Source: Acinetobacter sp. ANC 4910
Lineage (GTDB): Bacteria > Pseudomonadota > Gammaproteobacteria > Pseudomonadales > Moraxellaceae
NCBI RefSeq assembly: GCF_004331035.1
Contig: NZ_SJNT01000024.1
Span: 40,999-104,998, forward strand
Length of the DNA: 64,000 nucleotides
Direction of reading: 5' to 3'
The translations under genes were made by a program, and so were the position numbers. Below, one piece after another: positions 1 through 9,118 of the stretch. Numbering within the stretch: the stretch's first letter is position 1; each line of letters opens with the position of its first letter. The notes under the pieces were generated by a model. The model did no database searches. It was not told the origin of the DNA and was given only the letters and a program-made list of their open reading frames with translations.

Positions 1-156
1 CTTTTTGGTGCAGACTTTTATGGTCTTCCGCGTAATACTGAAACCATTACACTGGTTAAAGAAGAGCAAGTCATTCCTGAAAGTTTTGATTATTTAGATG
101 GTGACAAAATTATCCCGCTTTATGCAGGTAAAACCATCCAGTGGAGAAAAGTGTGA
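1..156 (+). CDS. pyrC: dihydroorotase, C-terminal end (partial)
   Basis: The window opens inside a frame that reads about 51 codons to TGA at 154-156. The visible tail includes [17 protein letters not shown] and ends [13 protein letters not shown], which resembles the C-terminus of class II dihydroorotases. These enzymes make dihydroorotate from carbamoyl-aspartate in pyrimidine synthesis. The catalytic metal site lies upstream of the window and cannot be checked. The stop overlaps the probable GTG start of rnt, so the two genes are probably translationally coupled. Identity rests on the short C-terminal match only. Confidence 0.75.
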   Translation, partial: LFGADFYGLPRNTETITLVKEEQVIPESFDYLDGDKIIPLYAGKTIQWRKV

Positions 157-800
157 CAAATGAAACTCTACCAGTAATTGGTCAGCGTTTCCGTGGATTT
201 TTACCTGTGGTAGTCGACGTCGAAACTGCAGGTTTTAATTCGCAAACTGACGCGTTGCTAGAAATAGCTGCGATTCCAATTATTTATAATGCTGAAGGCC
301 AATTCGTTCCAGGTGAAGCCCATCATGCACACATCAATCCATTTGCAGGTGCCAATCTAGATCGACGCTCATTAGATTTTATTGGGATTGACCCATTTAA
401 TCCTATGCGTGTTGCAATGGCTGAAGATGAAAAATCAGCACTAAAACGTATTTTTAAAGCCGTGAATGAAGTGCGTCGCCAACAAAATTGCACCCATGCT
501 ATTTTGGTCGGTCATAATGCACACTTTGATTTAGGTTTTGTTCAGGCAGCAATTGCGCGCACGGGCACTAAAAATCAGAATCCATTTCACAGCTTCTCTG
601 TGTTTGATACAGTGACTTTAAGTGCGATTACCTTTGGTCAAACGGTACTTGCCAAGTCATGTATTCAAGCTGGAATTGAGTTCGATGGTAAAGAAGCACA
701 CTCGGCTTTGTATGACACTCAAAAGACTGCTGAACTGTTTTGCTATATTTTGAACAAACTATCTCCTCACCTACTTGACACTATGGTGGCGGATCAATAA
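153..800 (+). CDS. rnt: ribonuclease T
   Basis: This is a 3'-5' exoribonuclease of the DEDDh family that trims the 3' ends of tRNA, 5S and other stable RNAs. Exo I is seen as [10 protein letters not shown] near residue 25, Exo II around [11 protein letters not shown] near 125 and Exo III as [16 protein letters not shown] near 190, with the family His and Asp. GTG at 153 is chosen as start because GGAG at 142-145 lies 7 nt upstream and the codon overlaps the pyrC stop; an upstream GTG at 141 has no such site. The resulting 215 aa is the usual RNase T size. The 3' end also holds the promoter of the first tRNA-Glu gene. Confidence 0.93.
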   Translation: MTNETLPVIGQRFRGFLPVVVDVETAGFNSQTDALLEIAAIPIIYNAEGQFVPGEAHHAHINPFAGANLDRRSLDFIGIDPFNPMRVAMAEDEKSALKRIFKAVNEVRRQQNCTHAILVGHNAHFDLGFVQAAIARTGTKNQNPFHSFSVFDTVTLSAITFGQTVLAKSCIQAGIEFDGKEAHSALYDTQKTAELFCYILNKLSPHLLDTMVADQ

Positions 801-803
801 GAT
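775..803 (+). promoter_or_regulatory. sigma70 promoter of tRNA-Glu copy 1, inside the 3' end of rnt
   Basis: TTGACA at 775-780, a 17-nt spacer and TAAGAT at 798-803. The -10 element uses the rnt stop codon. The tRNA begins 17 nt after the -10 box, the same geometry as the promoters at 1417 and 4121. Confidence 0.75.
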
Positions 804-820
804 ACCGCCATCTTCTAAAC

Positions 821-896
821 GTCCCTATCGTCTAGAGGCCTAGGACATCGCCCTTTCACGGCGGTAACCGGGGTTCGAATCCCCGTAGGGACGCCA
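821..896 (+). tRNA. tRNA-Glu(UUC), copy 1
   Basis: A 76-nt cloverleaf with encoded CCA. The acceptor arm GTCCCTA pairs with TAGGGAC and the T arm is CGGGG-TTCGAAT-CCCCG. The anticodon loop is CTTTCAC with TTC at 855-857. It is identical to the copies at 1463, 4167 and 4285. Confidence 0.98.
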
Positions 897-993
897 TCTA
901 TTTGCACTCGCAAAACTTTTATTTTAAAATTTTCATCGCATTCTATTTTTAAGAATTGTTTATACTCTTGTGTTTATTTTTTACCATTAACTC

Positions 994-1146
994 ATGTTAA
1001 AGAAAATATTACTGGTTTTACTCATTCTTGCACCTTCTGCTGTTTATCTCTATATTGCCAATAAACAGCAAGAACCTGCACCGCCCTCATCTAATGCGGC
1101 AAAGTCAGATAAAGCTCACACCCCATATCAAACACCTGAACATTAA
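994..1146 (+). CDS. small membrane-anchored protein (50 aa)
   Basis: ATG to TAA gives 50 residues. An N-terminal hydrophobic segment (KKILLVLLILAPSAVYLYIA, residues 3-22) is followed by a polar, Pro- and Lys-containing tail (QQEPAPPSSNAAKSDKAHTP). This is the shape of a small inner-membrane protein with a short soluble tail. No lipobox cysteine is present. It sits alone between two tRNA-Glu genes with no clear Shine-Dalgarno. I do not recognise the family. Coding is supported by composition and topology only. Confidence 0.55.
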   Translation: MLKKILLVLLILAPSAVYLYIANKQQEPAPPSSNAAKSDKAHTPYQTPEH

Positions 1147-1416
1147 ATGTGCTTGGTGCTTTCATTTTTCTATGAATCCAAGCTATTGAAATTTCGGTTT
1201 TCTCGATATCAAATACATATAATCGAATTAAAACAACTCTCAGAGCCACATCAAACCCTCCAGGCTTAGGCCATCGGATGAATTAAGCTTGCCCTTACCA
1301 ATAAAAGAAATAGAGATATCGAGTGGGTCGAAACGTAAAAAATTGCGTTATATCCTACAAGTAAGACATTTTTTACACAAACAAACCCTTATTTTTGAAA
1401 TATTGTAATAACTTAT
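1147..1416. other. intergenic, no gene seen
   Basis: Between the small ORF and the second tRNA promoter I find no convincing reading frame on either strand and no strong hairpin. The only oddity is a widely spaced 9-bp inverted repeat, CTCGATATC at 1202-1210 and GATATCGAG at 1315-1323, of unknown meaning. Confidence 0.5.
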
Positions 1417-1445
1417 TTGACAGTAAAGAAAAAAATACATAATAT
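1417..1445 (+). promoter_or_regulatory. sigma70 promoter of tRNA-Glu copy 2
   Basis: TTGACA at 1417-1422, a 17-nt spacer and TAATAT at 1440-1445, followed by ACGC. The same core, TTGACA-N17-TAATATACGC, recurs in front of tRNA-Glu copy 3. Confidence 0.8.
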
Positions 1446-1462
1446 ACGCATCACCTCGCAAC

Positions 1463-1538
1463 GTCCCTATCGTCTAGAGGCCTAGGACATCGCCCTTTCA
1501 CGGCGGTAACCGGGGTTCGAATCCCCGTAGGGACGCCA
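1463..1538 (+). tRNA. tRNA-Glu(UUC), copy 2
   Basis: 76 nt, identical to copy 1, with encoded CCA at 1536-1538. It is transcribed from its own promoter 18 nt upstream. Confidence 0.98.
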
Positions 1539-1646
1539 TCTATCGTTTATACGATCATTCAAAACGCATAATTCATTATTATTCGATTGCAGATTTGTAG
1601 TTTTGCACTACAATAGCGCGCTTCATTATTCTATTTTCTCTCTCTT

Positions 1647-3065
1647 ATGCAGTCATCTCAATCTCCGAATGATGCTATGCATCAGGGCAATTCTGCGCCT
1701 TTAAAACGCGCTATGAGTACTCGACATCTGGTTATGATTTCACTTGGTGGTGCAATCGGTACCGGTCTATTTTTAGGGTCGGGTGAAGTCATTGCACAAA
1801 CGGGGCCTGTAGGTGCCATCATCGCTTATATTTTAGGTGGAATTATTGCCTATATGGTGATGCTATGTCTGGGAGAACTTGCGGTACATATGCCTGTATC
1901 GGGTTCTTTCGGTGCTTATGCACAAAAGTATATTGGTCCAGGGACAGGCTACACGATTACATGGCTATATTGGCTGACTTGGACGGCAACACTCGGCACT
2001 GAATTCACTGCTGCTGCGTTGCTTATGCAAGAATGGTTTCCCCATATATCTGTATGGATTTGGACGCTCATATTTGCCGCCATTATTTTTAGCTTAAACA
2101 TGAGTTCAACTCGCCTGTTTGCTGAATCAGAGTTCTGGCTGTCTCTGGTCAAAGTCGTGACTGTTATTAGTTTTATTATTTTGGGTTTATTGGCCATTTT
2201 TGGTGTGCTGTCTTTCCAAGGTTATAGCTCTGCACCTCTATTTAGCAATTTGACCGCAGAAGGATGGTTTCCACAGGGCTTCTTCCCTATTTTTGCGACC
2301 ATGCTGATTGTGAACTTTGCCTTTTCAGGCACAGAGTTAATTGGTGTTGCGGCAGGTGAAACTCAAGATCCAGCGAAAAATGTGCCTAAAGCAATTAATG
2401 CTGCTATTTGGCGTTTGCTCATCTTCTTTGTAGGCACAATTGTCGTGATCAGCGCCCTACTGCCACATGAAATGGCGGGCTTAGGTGGTAATGGCGTGAG
2501 CAGCAGCCCCTTTGTGACCGTGTTTAACTATATTGGGATTCCACATGCAGAAGACATCATCCGCTTTGTGATTATTACCGCACTTCTTTCAGCGGCAAAT
2601 TCAGGCTTATATGCTGCTTCACGTATGATGTGGTCTTTATCTTACAAAAAGCAACTACCCGAAGTGTTCTCTAAGCTAAATCACAAAGGCATTCCTTTTG
2701 TTGCCATTATTGTCACCATGTTTGGTGCAATTCCGGGATTACTGTCTGAACAATTTGCGCCTGAAACCATTTTCAAAAACCTACTGGGTGTAGCTGCATT
2801 TACGATGGTCGTGGTGTGGATGAGTATCTGCTTAAGCCAGTTCAATTTCCGTCGCCAATGGTATAAGCAAGGCCATACTGCGAAAGAGTTAGGCTTTGCA
2901 GCACCACTATTTCCAATTGTGCCAATTTTAGGTTTTGTATTCTGTTTTATTACTGGCATCAGTATGGCAGCAGACCCTGAAATGATTGCAGGCTTTATTG
3001 GCTGTTTAATCTTTATTGCCTTGTGTTATCTAAGTTATTATATTTTTTATCGAAAGCAAAACTAA
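1647..3065 (+). CDS. APC-superfamily amino acid permease (AAT family)
   Basis: A 472-residue inner-membrane proton-coupled amino acid importer with about 12 hydrophobic helices. The N-terminal signature LVMISLGGAIGTGLFLGSGE (residues 28-47) and the helix-3 region CLGELAVHMPVSGSFGAYA are typical of the AAT group (LysP, AroP, GabP, ProY relatives). TM8 contains SAANSGLYAASRMMWSL. The substrate cannot be told from sequence. There is no Shine-Dalgarno before 1647, and Met11 or Met23 could also serve as start. The gene stands alone between tRNA-Glu copy 2 and a strong terminator. Confidence 0.9.
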   Translation: MQSSQSPNDAMHQGNSAPLKRAMSTRHLVMISLGGAIGTGLFLGSGEVIAQTGPVGAIIAYILGGIIAYMVMLCLGELAVHMPVSGSFGAYAQKYIGPGTGYTITWLYWLTWTATLGTEFTAAALLMQEWFPHISVWIWTLIFAAIIFSLNMSSTRLFAESEFWLSLVKVVTVISFIILGLLAIFGVLSFQGYSSAPLFSNLTAEGWFPQGFFPIFATMLIVNFAFSGTELIGVAAGETQDPAKNVPKAINAAIWRLLIFFVGTIVVISALLPHEMAGLGGNGVSSSPFVTVFNYIGIPHAEDIIRFVIITALLSAANSGLYAASRMMWSLSYKKQLPEVFSKLNHKGIPFVAIIVTMFGAIPGLLSEQFAPETIFKNLLGVAAFTMVVVWMSICLSQFNFRRQWYKQGHTAKELGFAAPLFPIVPILGFVFCFITGISMAADPEMIAGFIGCLIFIALCYLSYYIFYRKQN

Positions 3066-3070
3066 CACAT

Positions 3071-3102
3071 AAAAAGAGTGGTCAAGTACCACTCTTTTTT
3101 TT
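3071..3102 (+). terminator. rho-independent terminator after the permease
   Basis: The stem AAAAAGAGTGGT (3071-3082) pairs with ACCACTCTTTTT (from 3088), with a 5-nt loop and a run of T. Confidence 0.9.
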
Positions 3103-3146
3103 AAGCTAAATACAGATAATATCCTCTGTAAAAAGCCTGACCCTGT

Positions 3147-4040
3147 ATGAAAATTATTTTTATTCATGGTATGAATCAACAAAATTATGATGAGAAAACA
3201 TTAAAACAATACTGGTTAAATCTATTTAAAGCCGGCTTGAGCCATGCAGAGCAAAATATAGAACTTGAATCACTGGATATCAATCTCCCCTTTTATGGTG
3301 ACTTACTGACCAAACACCAACTCAATAATAGTTTAGATTTAAATACACTGCTCCCTAAATCATTGTTGCATTTATATTTTCCGTTTCATCTTTGGCATAA
3401 CACATCAATTGTTCCAGAGCATAGCCCATGTATCACTACCTTACCCTGTTTCAATCCAGAGCAATCTGAGTCACTTACCCAGCGTTTGGCTGTCATTTCA
3501 GCACTCACCAAAGACCATGCATTTAAAGAATTAATCATGTTCCTCAATCATTACCCCAAACTCCATGAAACACTCATGCATAAATTTCTCATCGAGACCT
3601 ATTTATACTTATCCAATTCTAATTTTATGCATGAAGTTCACCACAGAATTATGTCGCATCTTCATCCAAGCAAAGATCATATTATTGTGGCGCATTCATT
3701 GGGTACAGTGATTGCCTATAACTTATTGCATCAATTTACCCATTTTAGGGTGCACCGTTTTATTACACTGGGTTCCCCGCTTGCATTTAAAGTCATTCAA
3801 GAAAAACTGACTTTACCGATTTCTCGACCACCTCAGCTACATGGCGATTGGTTTAATTTTTATTCCCCTGATGATTTCATGACCGCCTTCCCATTATCTA
3901 AACCACCTTTCAATTTTGAACCACCGATCATTAATCAAGCAATCACTACACTTGTGGATAAGCCTCATCAAATTACAGGTTATTTAGAACATCCAGCTGT
4001 TATCAAAAGCATTGTGGATGTATTAAAGCTCGAAAAATAA
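3147..4040 (+). CDS. alpha/beta-fold hydrolase
   Basis: 297 aa. The N-terminus IIFIHGMNQQ is the first beta strand and oxyanion loop of an alpha/beta hydrolase. The nucleophile elbow is IIVAHSLGTVIAYNLL (Ser near residue 184, G/A-x-S-x-G type). A candidate acid lies around YSPDDF and a candidate His in the C-terminal GYLEHPAV. The fold resembles lipase-like or PGAP1-like cytosolic hydrolases. No signal peptide is seen and the substrate is unknown. It stands alone between the permease terminator and the third tRNA-Glu promoter. Confidence 0.75.
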   Translation: MKIIFIHGMNQQNYDEKTLKQYWLNLFKAGLSHAEQNIELESLDINLPFYGDLLTKHQLNNSLDLNTLLPKSLLHLYFPFHLWHNTSIVPEHSPCITTLPCFNPEQSESLTQRLAVISALTKDHAFKELIMFLNHYPKLHETLMHKFLIETYLYLSNSNFMHEVHHRIMSHLHPSKDHIIVAHSLGTVIAYNLLHQFTHFRVHRFITLGSPLAFKVIQEKLTLPISRPPQLHGDWFNFYSPDDFMTAFPLSKPPFNFEPPIINQAITTLVDKPHQITGYLEHPAVIKSIVDVLKLEK

Positions 4041-4120
4041 ACGATCTAAATTATATTTCCACATTTTGTATTCTTTTTATTCACTCAATTCTTTTTTAAT
4101 GATTATGCTCAAAAAAACGT

Positions 4121-4149
4121 TTGACACTCCCCTATATTCGCCCTAATAT
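4121..4149 (+). promoter_or_regulatory. sigma70 promoter of tRNA-Glu copies 3 and 4
   Basis: TTGACA at 4121-4126, a 17-nt spacer and TAATAT at 4144-4149 followed by ACGC, essentially the promoter of copy 2. No promoter is seen in the 42 nt between copies 3 and 4, so they are probably one transcript ending at 4384-4417. Confidence 0.82.
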
Positions 4150-4166
4150 ACGCCCACCTCTGAAAC

Positions 4167-4242
4167 GTCCCTATCGTCTAGAGGCCTAGGACATCGCCCT
4201 TTCACGGCGGTAACCGGGGTTCGAATCCCCGTAGGGACGCCA
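4167..4242 (+). tRNA. tRNA-Glu(UUC), copy 3
   Basis: 76 nt, identical to copies 1, 2 and 4, with CCA encoded. It is the first gene of a two-tRNA transcript. Confidence 0.98.
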
Positions 4243-4284
4243 TTTAATTCATGGTTTAGCTTTCAGAAGTACCTGCCTCATTAA

Positions 4285-4360
4285 GTCCCTATCGTCTAGA
4301 GGCCTAGGACATCGCCCTTTCACGGCGGTAACCGGGGTTCGAATCCCCGTAGGGACGCCA
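4285..4360 (+). tRNA. tRNA-Glu(UUC), copy 4
   Basis: 76 nt, identical to the other three copies and 42 nt downstream of copy 3. A strong terminator follows 23 nt later. Confidence 0.98.
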
Positions 4361-4383
4361 TATTCAGAGATGTTTATCTCTTA

Positions 4384-4417
4384 AAAAAAACCTGAGCAAA
4401 ATGACTCAGGTTTTTTT
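4384..4417 (+). terminator. rho-independent terminator of the tRNA-Glu pair
   Basis: AAAAAAACCTGAG pairs with CTCAGGTTTTTTT across an 8-nt loop. A-tract and T-tract flank the stem, so it can work in both directions. Confidence 0.9.
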
Positions 4418-4493
4418 ATGTCTATATTTTGAGTTATGCTCTCTTTCAGCAACATAAAAACTATATTGAATAAAAGGCAACTGAAACAACAAA

Positions 4494-5192
4494 ATGCAGA
4501 TTCAACTTTACCATAAGCCCAATTCACGCTCACAACGTATTGTCTGGCTTTTCGAAGAACTCGATCTCGATTATGACATTTTGGTTTTCGACACACTAAA
4601 CGATGCCAATACGCGTCAATTACAACAAGCACACCCTTTGGCAAAATTTCCAACAGTCAAAATAACAGAACTTGAGCACACTTTTTTCTTATCTGAAACC
4701 AGTGCCATTGCTGAATGGTTCAGTGCTCGCCAACAATGTTTAGGTGCAATCAATTTAGACGGTTCTGCCTTAGTGGATTACTACTATTGGAAAAACTTCG
4801 CTGAAGCCACATTTATGCCAAATTTGGCGTTAAAACAGATCTTTTCCCAATTGGCGATCAAAACACCTTGGCTTATCCGTTTTATTCCACGAGCCATTCA
4901 ATATGGATTTAACCAAGGCTATTTAAATCCCCTACTGCAACAACAAATGCAAATGATCAATCAGCATCTCACCACACAACCGTGGGTGGCAGGCTCCCAA
5001 TTGACTATTGCAGATATCTTGCTCTGGTTTCCATTACACGCCTGCACCCATCTAAATGACCGTTATATGCACTACCCAGCGATCAATACCTATTTACAAC
5101 AGATTGAAGACAGACCCGCCTTTCAACGCGCTTTGTCAAAAGGTCAATGGTCTGCCTCAATCTTCAAACAGTATTGGGTCGAAGCCAACTAA
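4494..5192 (+). CDS. glutathione S-transferase family protein
   Basis: 232 aa. An N-terminal thioredoxin-like domain (MQIQLYHKPNSRSQRIVWLFEEL) has the Ser/Arg region of GSTs. FLSETSAIAEWF holds the E-T-S-A-I glutathione gamma-glutamyl binding loop, and an all-helical C-terminal domain follows with WVAGSQLTIADILLWFPL. It would conjugate or reduce electrophiles with glutathione in the cytosol; the natural substrate is unknown. It converges on the Old Yellow Enzyme gene with only 2 nt between the two stops. Confidence 0.88.
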   Translation: MQIQLYHKPNSRSQRIVWLFEELDLDYDILVFDTLNDANTRQLQQAHPLAKFPTVKITELEHTFFLSETSAIAEWFSARQQCLGAINLDGSALVDYYYWKNFAEATFMPNLALKQIFSQLAIKTPWLIRFIPRAIQYGFNQGYLNPLLQQQMQMINQHLTTQPWVAGSQLTIADILLWFPLHACTHLNDRYMHYPAINTYLQQIEDRPAFQRALSKGQWSASIFKQYWVEAN

Positions 5193-5194
5193 TA

Positions 5195-6439
5195 TTATGC
5201 GCTTTTACGGGAGTTGATTTGCCCTTGAATCACGGCTTTTAAATTCCCCTTCACATAATGGAAGAACACTTTAAGCGGAGAAAGTTTCGGATTTGGCTGT
5301 TTACCCTGTGCAATGGTCTTAAATTGAGCGGCATACCAAATAATTTCCATAATGGCCATTTTATCCACCATTGGAATACCTGTTTTAATTTTATCCACTG
5401 CATAACGAACATCTTGCCCAGCCAATAAACGTTCGGTCAAATCAGTTTCTACGGCAAATGGGCGCGCAATTCCAATAAAATCACAGGCACCACTGTCAAG
5501 TGCAGCATTCATGCCTTGCGCTGTACGGAAGCCACCTGTCACCATCAAGTGACAACTGACTTGTTGACGAATTTTTTCAGCAAAGTCGAGGAAATAGGCT
5601 TCGCGAGCGATGGTGCTGGCTTTACGTTTATCTTCTTTTGCTCCTGCCATAGCAGGTGCTTCATAGGTACCACCCGAAATTTCAATCAGGTCAATCCCTG
5701 CTGCATCAATCGCTTTAAACACAGCAATCACATCTTCTTCAGTGATCCCCCCACGTTGGAAATCGGCAGAATTCAGTTTAACCGAAATAATAAAGTTATC
5801 TGATGTCGCTGCGCGAACAGCTTGGTAAATTTCCAACAAAAAGCGCATACGATTTTCAATACTACCGCCCCATTGATCTTGACGTTTATTGGTCAATGGC
5901 GAGAGAAACTGACTAATCAAATAACCATGTGCACCATGTAATTGAACGCCTTCAAATCCTGCTTTTTCACAAATCTGTGCTGAACGAGCAAAGCGTTGAA
6001 TAATGTCTAAAATTTCATCTTCACGAAGTTCACGTGGTGTACCAAAAGTGGTGGCAAGCATCGGGCTAAACGCTACTGCCGAAGGTGCTACGGTTTCTTT
6101 ATTTAGACCTTTCGGGCATTGTCGTCCTGGATGTGACAATTGAACCAACTGTACCATCCCATATTGCTTACCCAAAGCCGCCCACTGACTCAGTTCAGCT
6201 ATGTCACGTTCAGATTCTACGACCACGACCCCAGGTTCATTTTTGGCACGAAAATCTACCATCACATTACCCGTAATGGCGCAGCCCAAGCCACCTTTTG
6301 CCCAAGCTTCATATAAACCTAAATGTAATTGATTCGGTTGCCCTGCATGGTTGGCTAAAGCCTCACTCATTGCCCCTTTAATGATACGGTTCTTAAAAGT
6401 GGTATTTCGGATTTGCAAAGGCGCTGCAATGTGACTCAT
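5195..6439 (-). CDS. NADH:flavin oxidoreductase, Old Yellow Enzyme family
   Basis: A 414-aa FMN-dependent TIM barrel. Seen are the N-terminal strand LQIRNTTFKNRIIKGAMSEA, QLSHPGRQ, the substrate-binding HGAHGYLISQFLSPLTNKR followed by DQWGGSIENRMRFLLEI, and the phosphate-binding end MVTGGFR plus DFIGIARPFAVET. HGAHGYL carries the His pair that usually binds the substrate carbonyl. Such enzymes reduce enones, nitro compounds or dienoyl thioesters, but no Fe-S extension of the DCR type is visible. It is 62 nt downstream of yejF on the same strand and may be read through from that operon. Confidence 0.88.
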   Translation of the reverse strand: MSHIAAPLQIRNTTFKNRIIKGAMSEALANHAGQPNQLHLGLYEAWAKGGLGCAITGNVMVDFRAKNEPGVVVVESERDIAELSQWAALGKQYGMVQLVQLSHPGRQCPKGLNKETVAPSAVAFSPMLATTFGTPRELREDEILDIIQRFARSAQICEKAGFEGVQLHGAHGYLISQFLSPLTNKRQDQWGGSIENRMRFLLEIYQAVRAATSDNFIISVKLNSADFQRGGITEEDVIAVFKAIDAAGIDLIEISGGTYEAPAMAGAKEDKRKASTIAREAYFLDFAEKIRQQVSCHLMVTGGFRTAQGMNAALDSGACDFIGIARPFAVETDLTERLLAGQDVRYAVDKIKTGIPMVDKMAIMEIIWYAAQFKTIAQGKQPNPKLSPLKVFFHYVKGNLKAVIQGQINSRKSA

Positions 6440-6501
6440 GTGAACTTCCTCATTATTTTATTTAGATGTTTTACTCTAATCGGTTTGCCAATGAGGTCAA
6501 G

Positions 6502-8130
6502 TCATTTCTGACAATTTATTTTGTCAACTTTGTCAATTGAATGATATTGACTGGCTTGGATCAATTGCTGAGTATACAAGTGCAAGGGATGAGCAAACAG
6601 TGCTTCCGTGGTCTGCATTTCTATCACTTGCGACGCGCGTAATACCAAAACTTTTTGACTGATCGCACGCACTACATGTAGGTCATGGCTAATCAACAAA
6701 TAACTCAGTTGATACTGCTGCTGTAAGCGTCGCAATAGCTGTACAATAGCCCGTTGTGTCGTACGGTCTAAAGAAGATGTCGGTTCATCCAAGATAATCA
6801 ACTGCGGCTGTAACACCAGTGCGCGAGCCAAAGCAACCCGTTGGCGCTGACCGCCTGATAGTTCATGTGGATAACGATGCTTGAAACTGTCATCTAACTC
6901 GACATCCAATAAAGCCTGATGCACTTTCGCTTCAATATGATTTTCATGTTGATGACTAAGCGTCAATCCTTCAGCAATAATCTGTTGCACAGTTAAACGT
7001 GGGTTTAAGCTGCTAAAAGGATCTTGAAAAACAATCTGGAAATTGGCACGAAGCGGACGTAATTGTTTTTGATTCAAGGTATTTAAATTCTGCTGCTGAA
7101 ACAGGATCTGTCCTTGACTCTGAACCAAACGCACAATAGCTAAGGCCAAAGAACTTTTACCCGACCCACTTTCCCCCACAATACCAATACATTCCCCCTG
7201 CATTAACGCTAGATGAGGAATTTCAACCGCAATCTGTTGCCCCATCACGCGATTTAGCCAACCTTGTTTAATTGGATACTGCACCAATAACTGTTCTAGT
7301 TGCAGGACTGTTGGAGTCACGGAAGGTGCGAGTGCTTCACCAAAATTATGGTTCATCAATTCATGGGTATAATCCGTTGCAGGATGTTGAAATACCTGCT
7401 CGGTAGTACCCTGTTGCTCGACACGCCCTTGATTCATCACAATCACATCATCCGCATATTGGCGAACCAAATTCAAATCATGGCTAATCAAAATCAGTGA
7501 CATCTTACGCTGCTGTTGCAGCGTCTTAATTAAATCTAGAATCTGTACTTGCAGGGTCACATCCAAAGCAGTTGTCGGTTCATCTGCAATTAAAATTTCA
7601 GGGTCTAATGCTAAGGCAGCAGCAATCATTACCCGCTGTCGCTGACCACCCGAAAGCTGATGCGGATAACGCTTCAGAAGGGCTTCTGTTTGAGTTAATC
7701 CAACATCCTGTAATAACTGCATCACCTGCTGACGGACAGACTGCTTGGACAAGCCTTGTAAAATTAAGGCTTCCCCAACAATTTTTTCAACCTGATGTAA
7801 TGGATTCAATGCTGCCATTGGGTCTTGGAAAATTAGGGCAATTTTATGACCCCGAATAGACTGAAATTGCGGTGCAGAAAGTTTGAGTAAATCAATATCA
7901 GCATAATCTACCCTGCCTGATCTGAGCAAACTTGGGGGCAATAAACCTAACAGTGCCAAACAACTGATCGTTTTACCCGAACCACTTTCCCCCACCAAAG
8001 CCAATGTTTTACCCCGATGCAGTTGAAAGGATAAATTGTCCAGTAATGTCGTTTGTTCGTGTTGAATATGCAATTTCTGAACATCTAGAATCACACTTGC
8101 TGCATGATTATTGTCGTGGATCGAATGCAT
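6502..8130 (-). CDS. yejF: oligopeptide ABC transporter, duplicated ATP-binding subunit
   Basis: 542 aa from ATG at 8130. It has two complete ABC ATPase halves. The first has Walker A GESGSGKT, signature LSGGQRQR and Walker B ILIADEPTTALD. The second has GESGSGKS, LSGGQRQR and LIILDEPTSSLD. A fused two-ATPase protein is the hallmark of YejF in YejABEF importers (microcin C and peptide uptake). The start was set by GGGAGG 9 nt upstream; a TTG at 8148 lacks a ribosome site. It overlaps yejE by 23 nt and is the last gene of the importer. Confidence 0.92.
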   Translation of the reverse strand: MHSIHDNNHAASVILDVQKLHIQHEQTTLLDNLSFQLHRGKTLALVGESGSGKTISCLALLGLLPPSLLRSGRVDYADIDLLKLSAPQFQSIRGHKIALIFQDPMAALNPLHQVEKIVGEALILQGLSKQSVRQQVMQLLQDVGLTQTEALLKRYPHQLSGGQRQRVMIAAALALDPEILIADEPTTALDVTLQVQILDLIKTLQQQRKMSLILISHDLNLVRQYADDVIVMNQGRVEQQGTTEQVFQHPATDYTHELMNHNFGEALAPSVTPTVLQLEQLLVQYPIKQGWLNRVMGQQIAVEIPHLALMQGECIGIVGESGSGKSSLALAIVRLVQSQGQILFQQQNLNTLNQKQLRPLRANFQIVFQDPFSSLNPRLTVQQIIAEGLTLSHQHENHIEAKVHQALLDVELDDSFKHRYPHELSGGQRQRVALARALVLQPQLIILDEPTSSLDRTTQRAIVQLLRRLQQQYQLSYLLISHDLHVVRAISQKVLVLRASQVIEMQTTEALFAHPLHLYTQQLIQASQYHSIDKVDKINCQK

Positions 8131-9118
8131 CTCGCGCCGCCTCCCCAATATAAATCAAGAGTGACAAGACTATAGCGAGAGTAAAAAAACCGGATAAAGC
8201 CAACCACGGCGCATTTAAGTTATTTTTACCTTGTAGCAAAATTTCCCCCAAGGAGGCCGTATCAGCAGGCAATCCAAGCCCCAAAAAGTCTAATGCGGCT
8301 AAAGCAGTAATATTGGCAGTGAGCATAAAAGGGAGCTGTGACAAACTCGAACTAATCACGTTGAGTAAAATATGTCGAACAATAATACGTGTGTCCGCAA
8401 CACCCAAAGCACGGGCGGCTCGAACATAATCTAAATTGCGCGCACGTAAAAACTCCGTCCGAACCAAATTTACCAATGTGGTCCAACCAAAGAACAACAT
8501 GATGAGAAATAGCCAATACACACTTGGGGTAAAAATACTGACTAAAATCATGACCATAAATAGCATGGGTAAACCACCCCACACTTCTAATAACCGCTGA
8601 CCGATTAAATCGATCCAACCGCCATAGTAGCCTTGTATTGCGCCAATAAAGATACCAATCACTGCCGAAAATAGCGTTAAAGCAAAACCAAACAATAGCG
8701 AAACACGTAAGGCGTACAAAATTCTGGCGAGGACATCTCTGCCTTGATCATCCGTCCCTAACCAATTTTGCGTTGTCGGTTTTGATGGAACAGGGACAGC
8801 TAAATCTAAATTTGGCGTTTGTGCCGCGTACCGAATCACAGGCCATACCGCCCAGCCCTGATCAGCAATCAATTGCTCTACTACAGGATCTTTATAATCG
8901 GCTTCTGTTTCAAATACCCCGCCAAAAGTGGTTTCGGGGTAGCTCTTAAATACAGGAAAATAAAAAGACTGCTGATATTTGACCAATAAGGGTTTTTCAT
9001 TGGCAATTAAGTCCGCAGCTAATGACACCGCAAAAATCAGGCTAAATAAAATAAAGCAAACAAACCCCAAACGGTTTTGTCTAAAACGCTGTAGACGTGT
9101 TTGAATCATGGGAGACAT
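8108..9118 (-). CDS. yejE: oligopeptide ABC transporter permease
   Basis: 336 aa. A first TM helix (LGFVCFILFSLIFAVSLAADLIA) is followed by a large periplasmic loop with YPETTFGGVFETEADYKDP, which is typical of YejE. The BPD_transp_1 domain follows, beginning LGTDDQGRDVLARILYALRVS. The EAA-type loop is LDYVRAARALGVADTRIIVRHI, which docks the ATPase. The TAATG overlap with yejB indicates translational coupling. Confidence 0.9.
   Translation of the reverse strand: MSPMIQTRLQRFRQNRLGFVCFILFSLIFAVSLAADLIANEKPLLVKYQQSFYFPVFKSYPETTFGGVFETEADYKDPVVEQLIADQGWAVWPVIRYAAQTPNLDLAVPVPSKPTTQNWLGTDDQGRDVLARILYALRVSLLFGFALTLFSAVIGIFIGAIQGYYGGWIDLIGQRLLEVWGGLPMLFMVMILVSIFTPSVYWLFLIMLFFGWTTLVNLVRTEFLRARNLDYVRAARALGVADTRIIVRHILLNVISSSLSQLPFMLTANITALAALDFLGLGLPADTASLGEILLQGKNNLNAPWLALSGFFTLAIVLSLLIYIGEAARDAFDPRQ

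Noticed and set aside
1202..1323. CTCGATATC / GATATCGAG as an insertion-element inverted repeat
   Set aside because: Only 9 bp, no target duplication and no transposase between the arms; chance in AT-rich DNA is likely.
5516..5803. Frame opposite the Old Yellow Enzyme gene
   Set aside because: It is antisense to conserved TIM-barrel coding sequence and shows no protein-like pattern.
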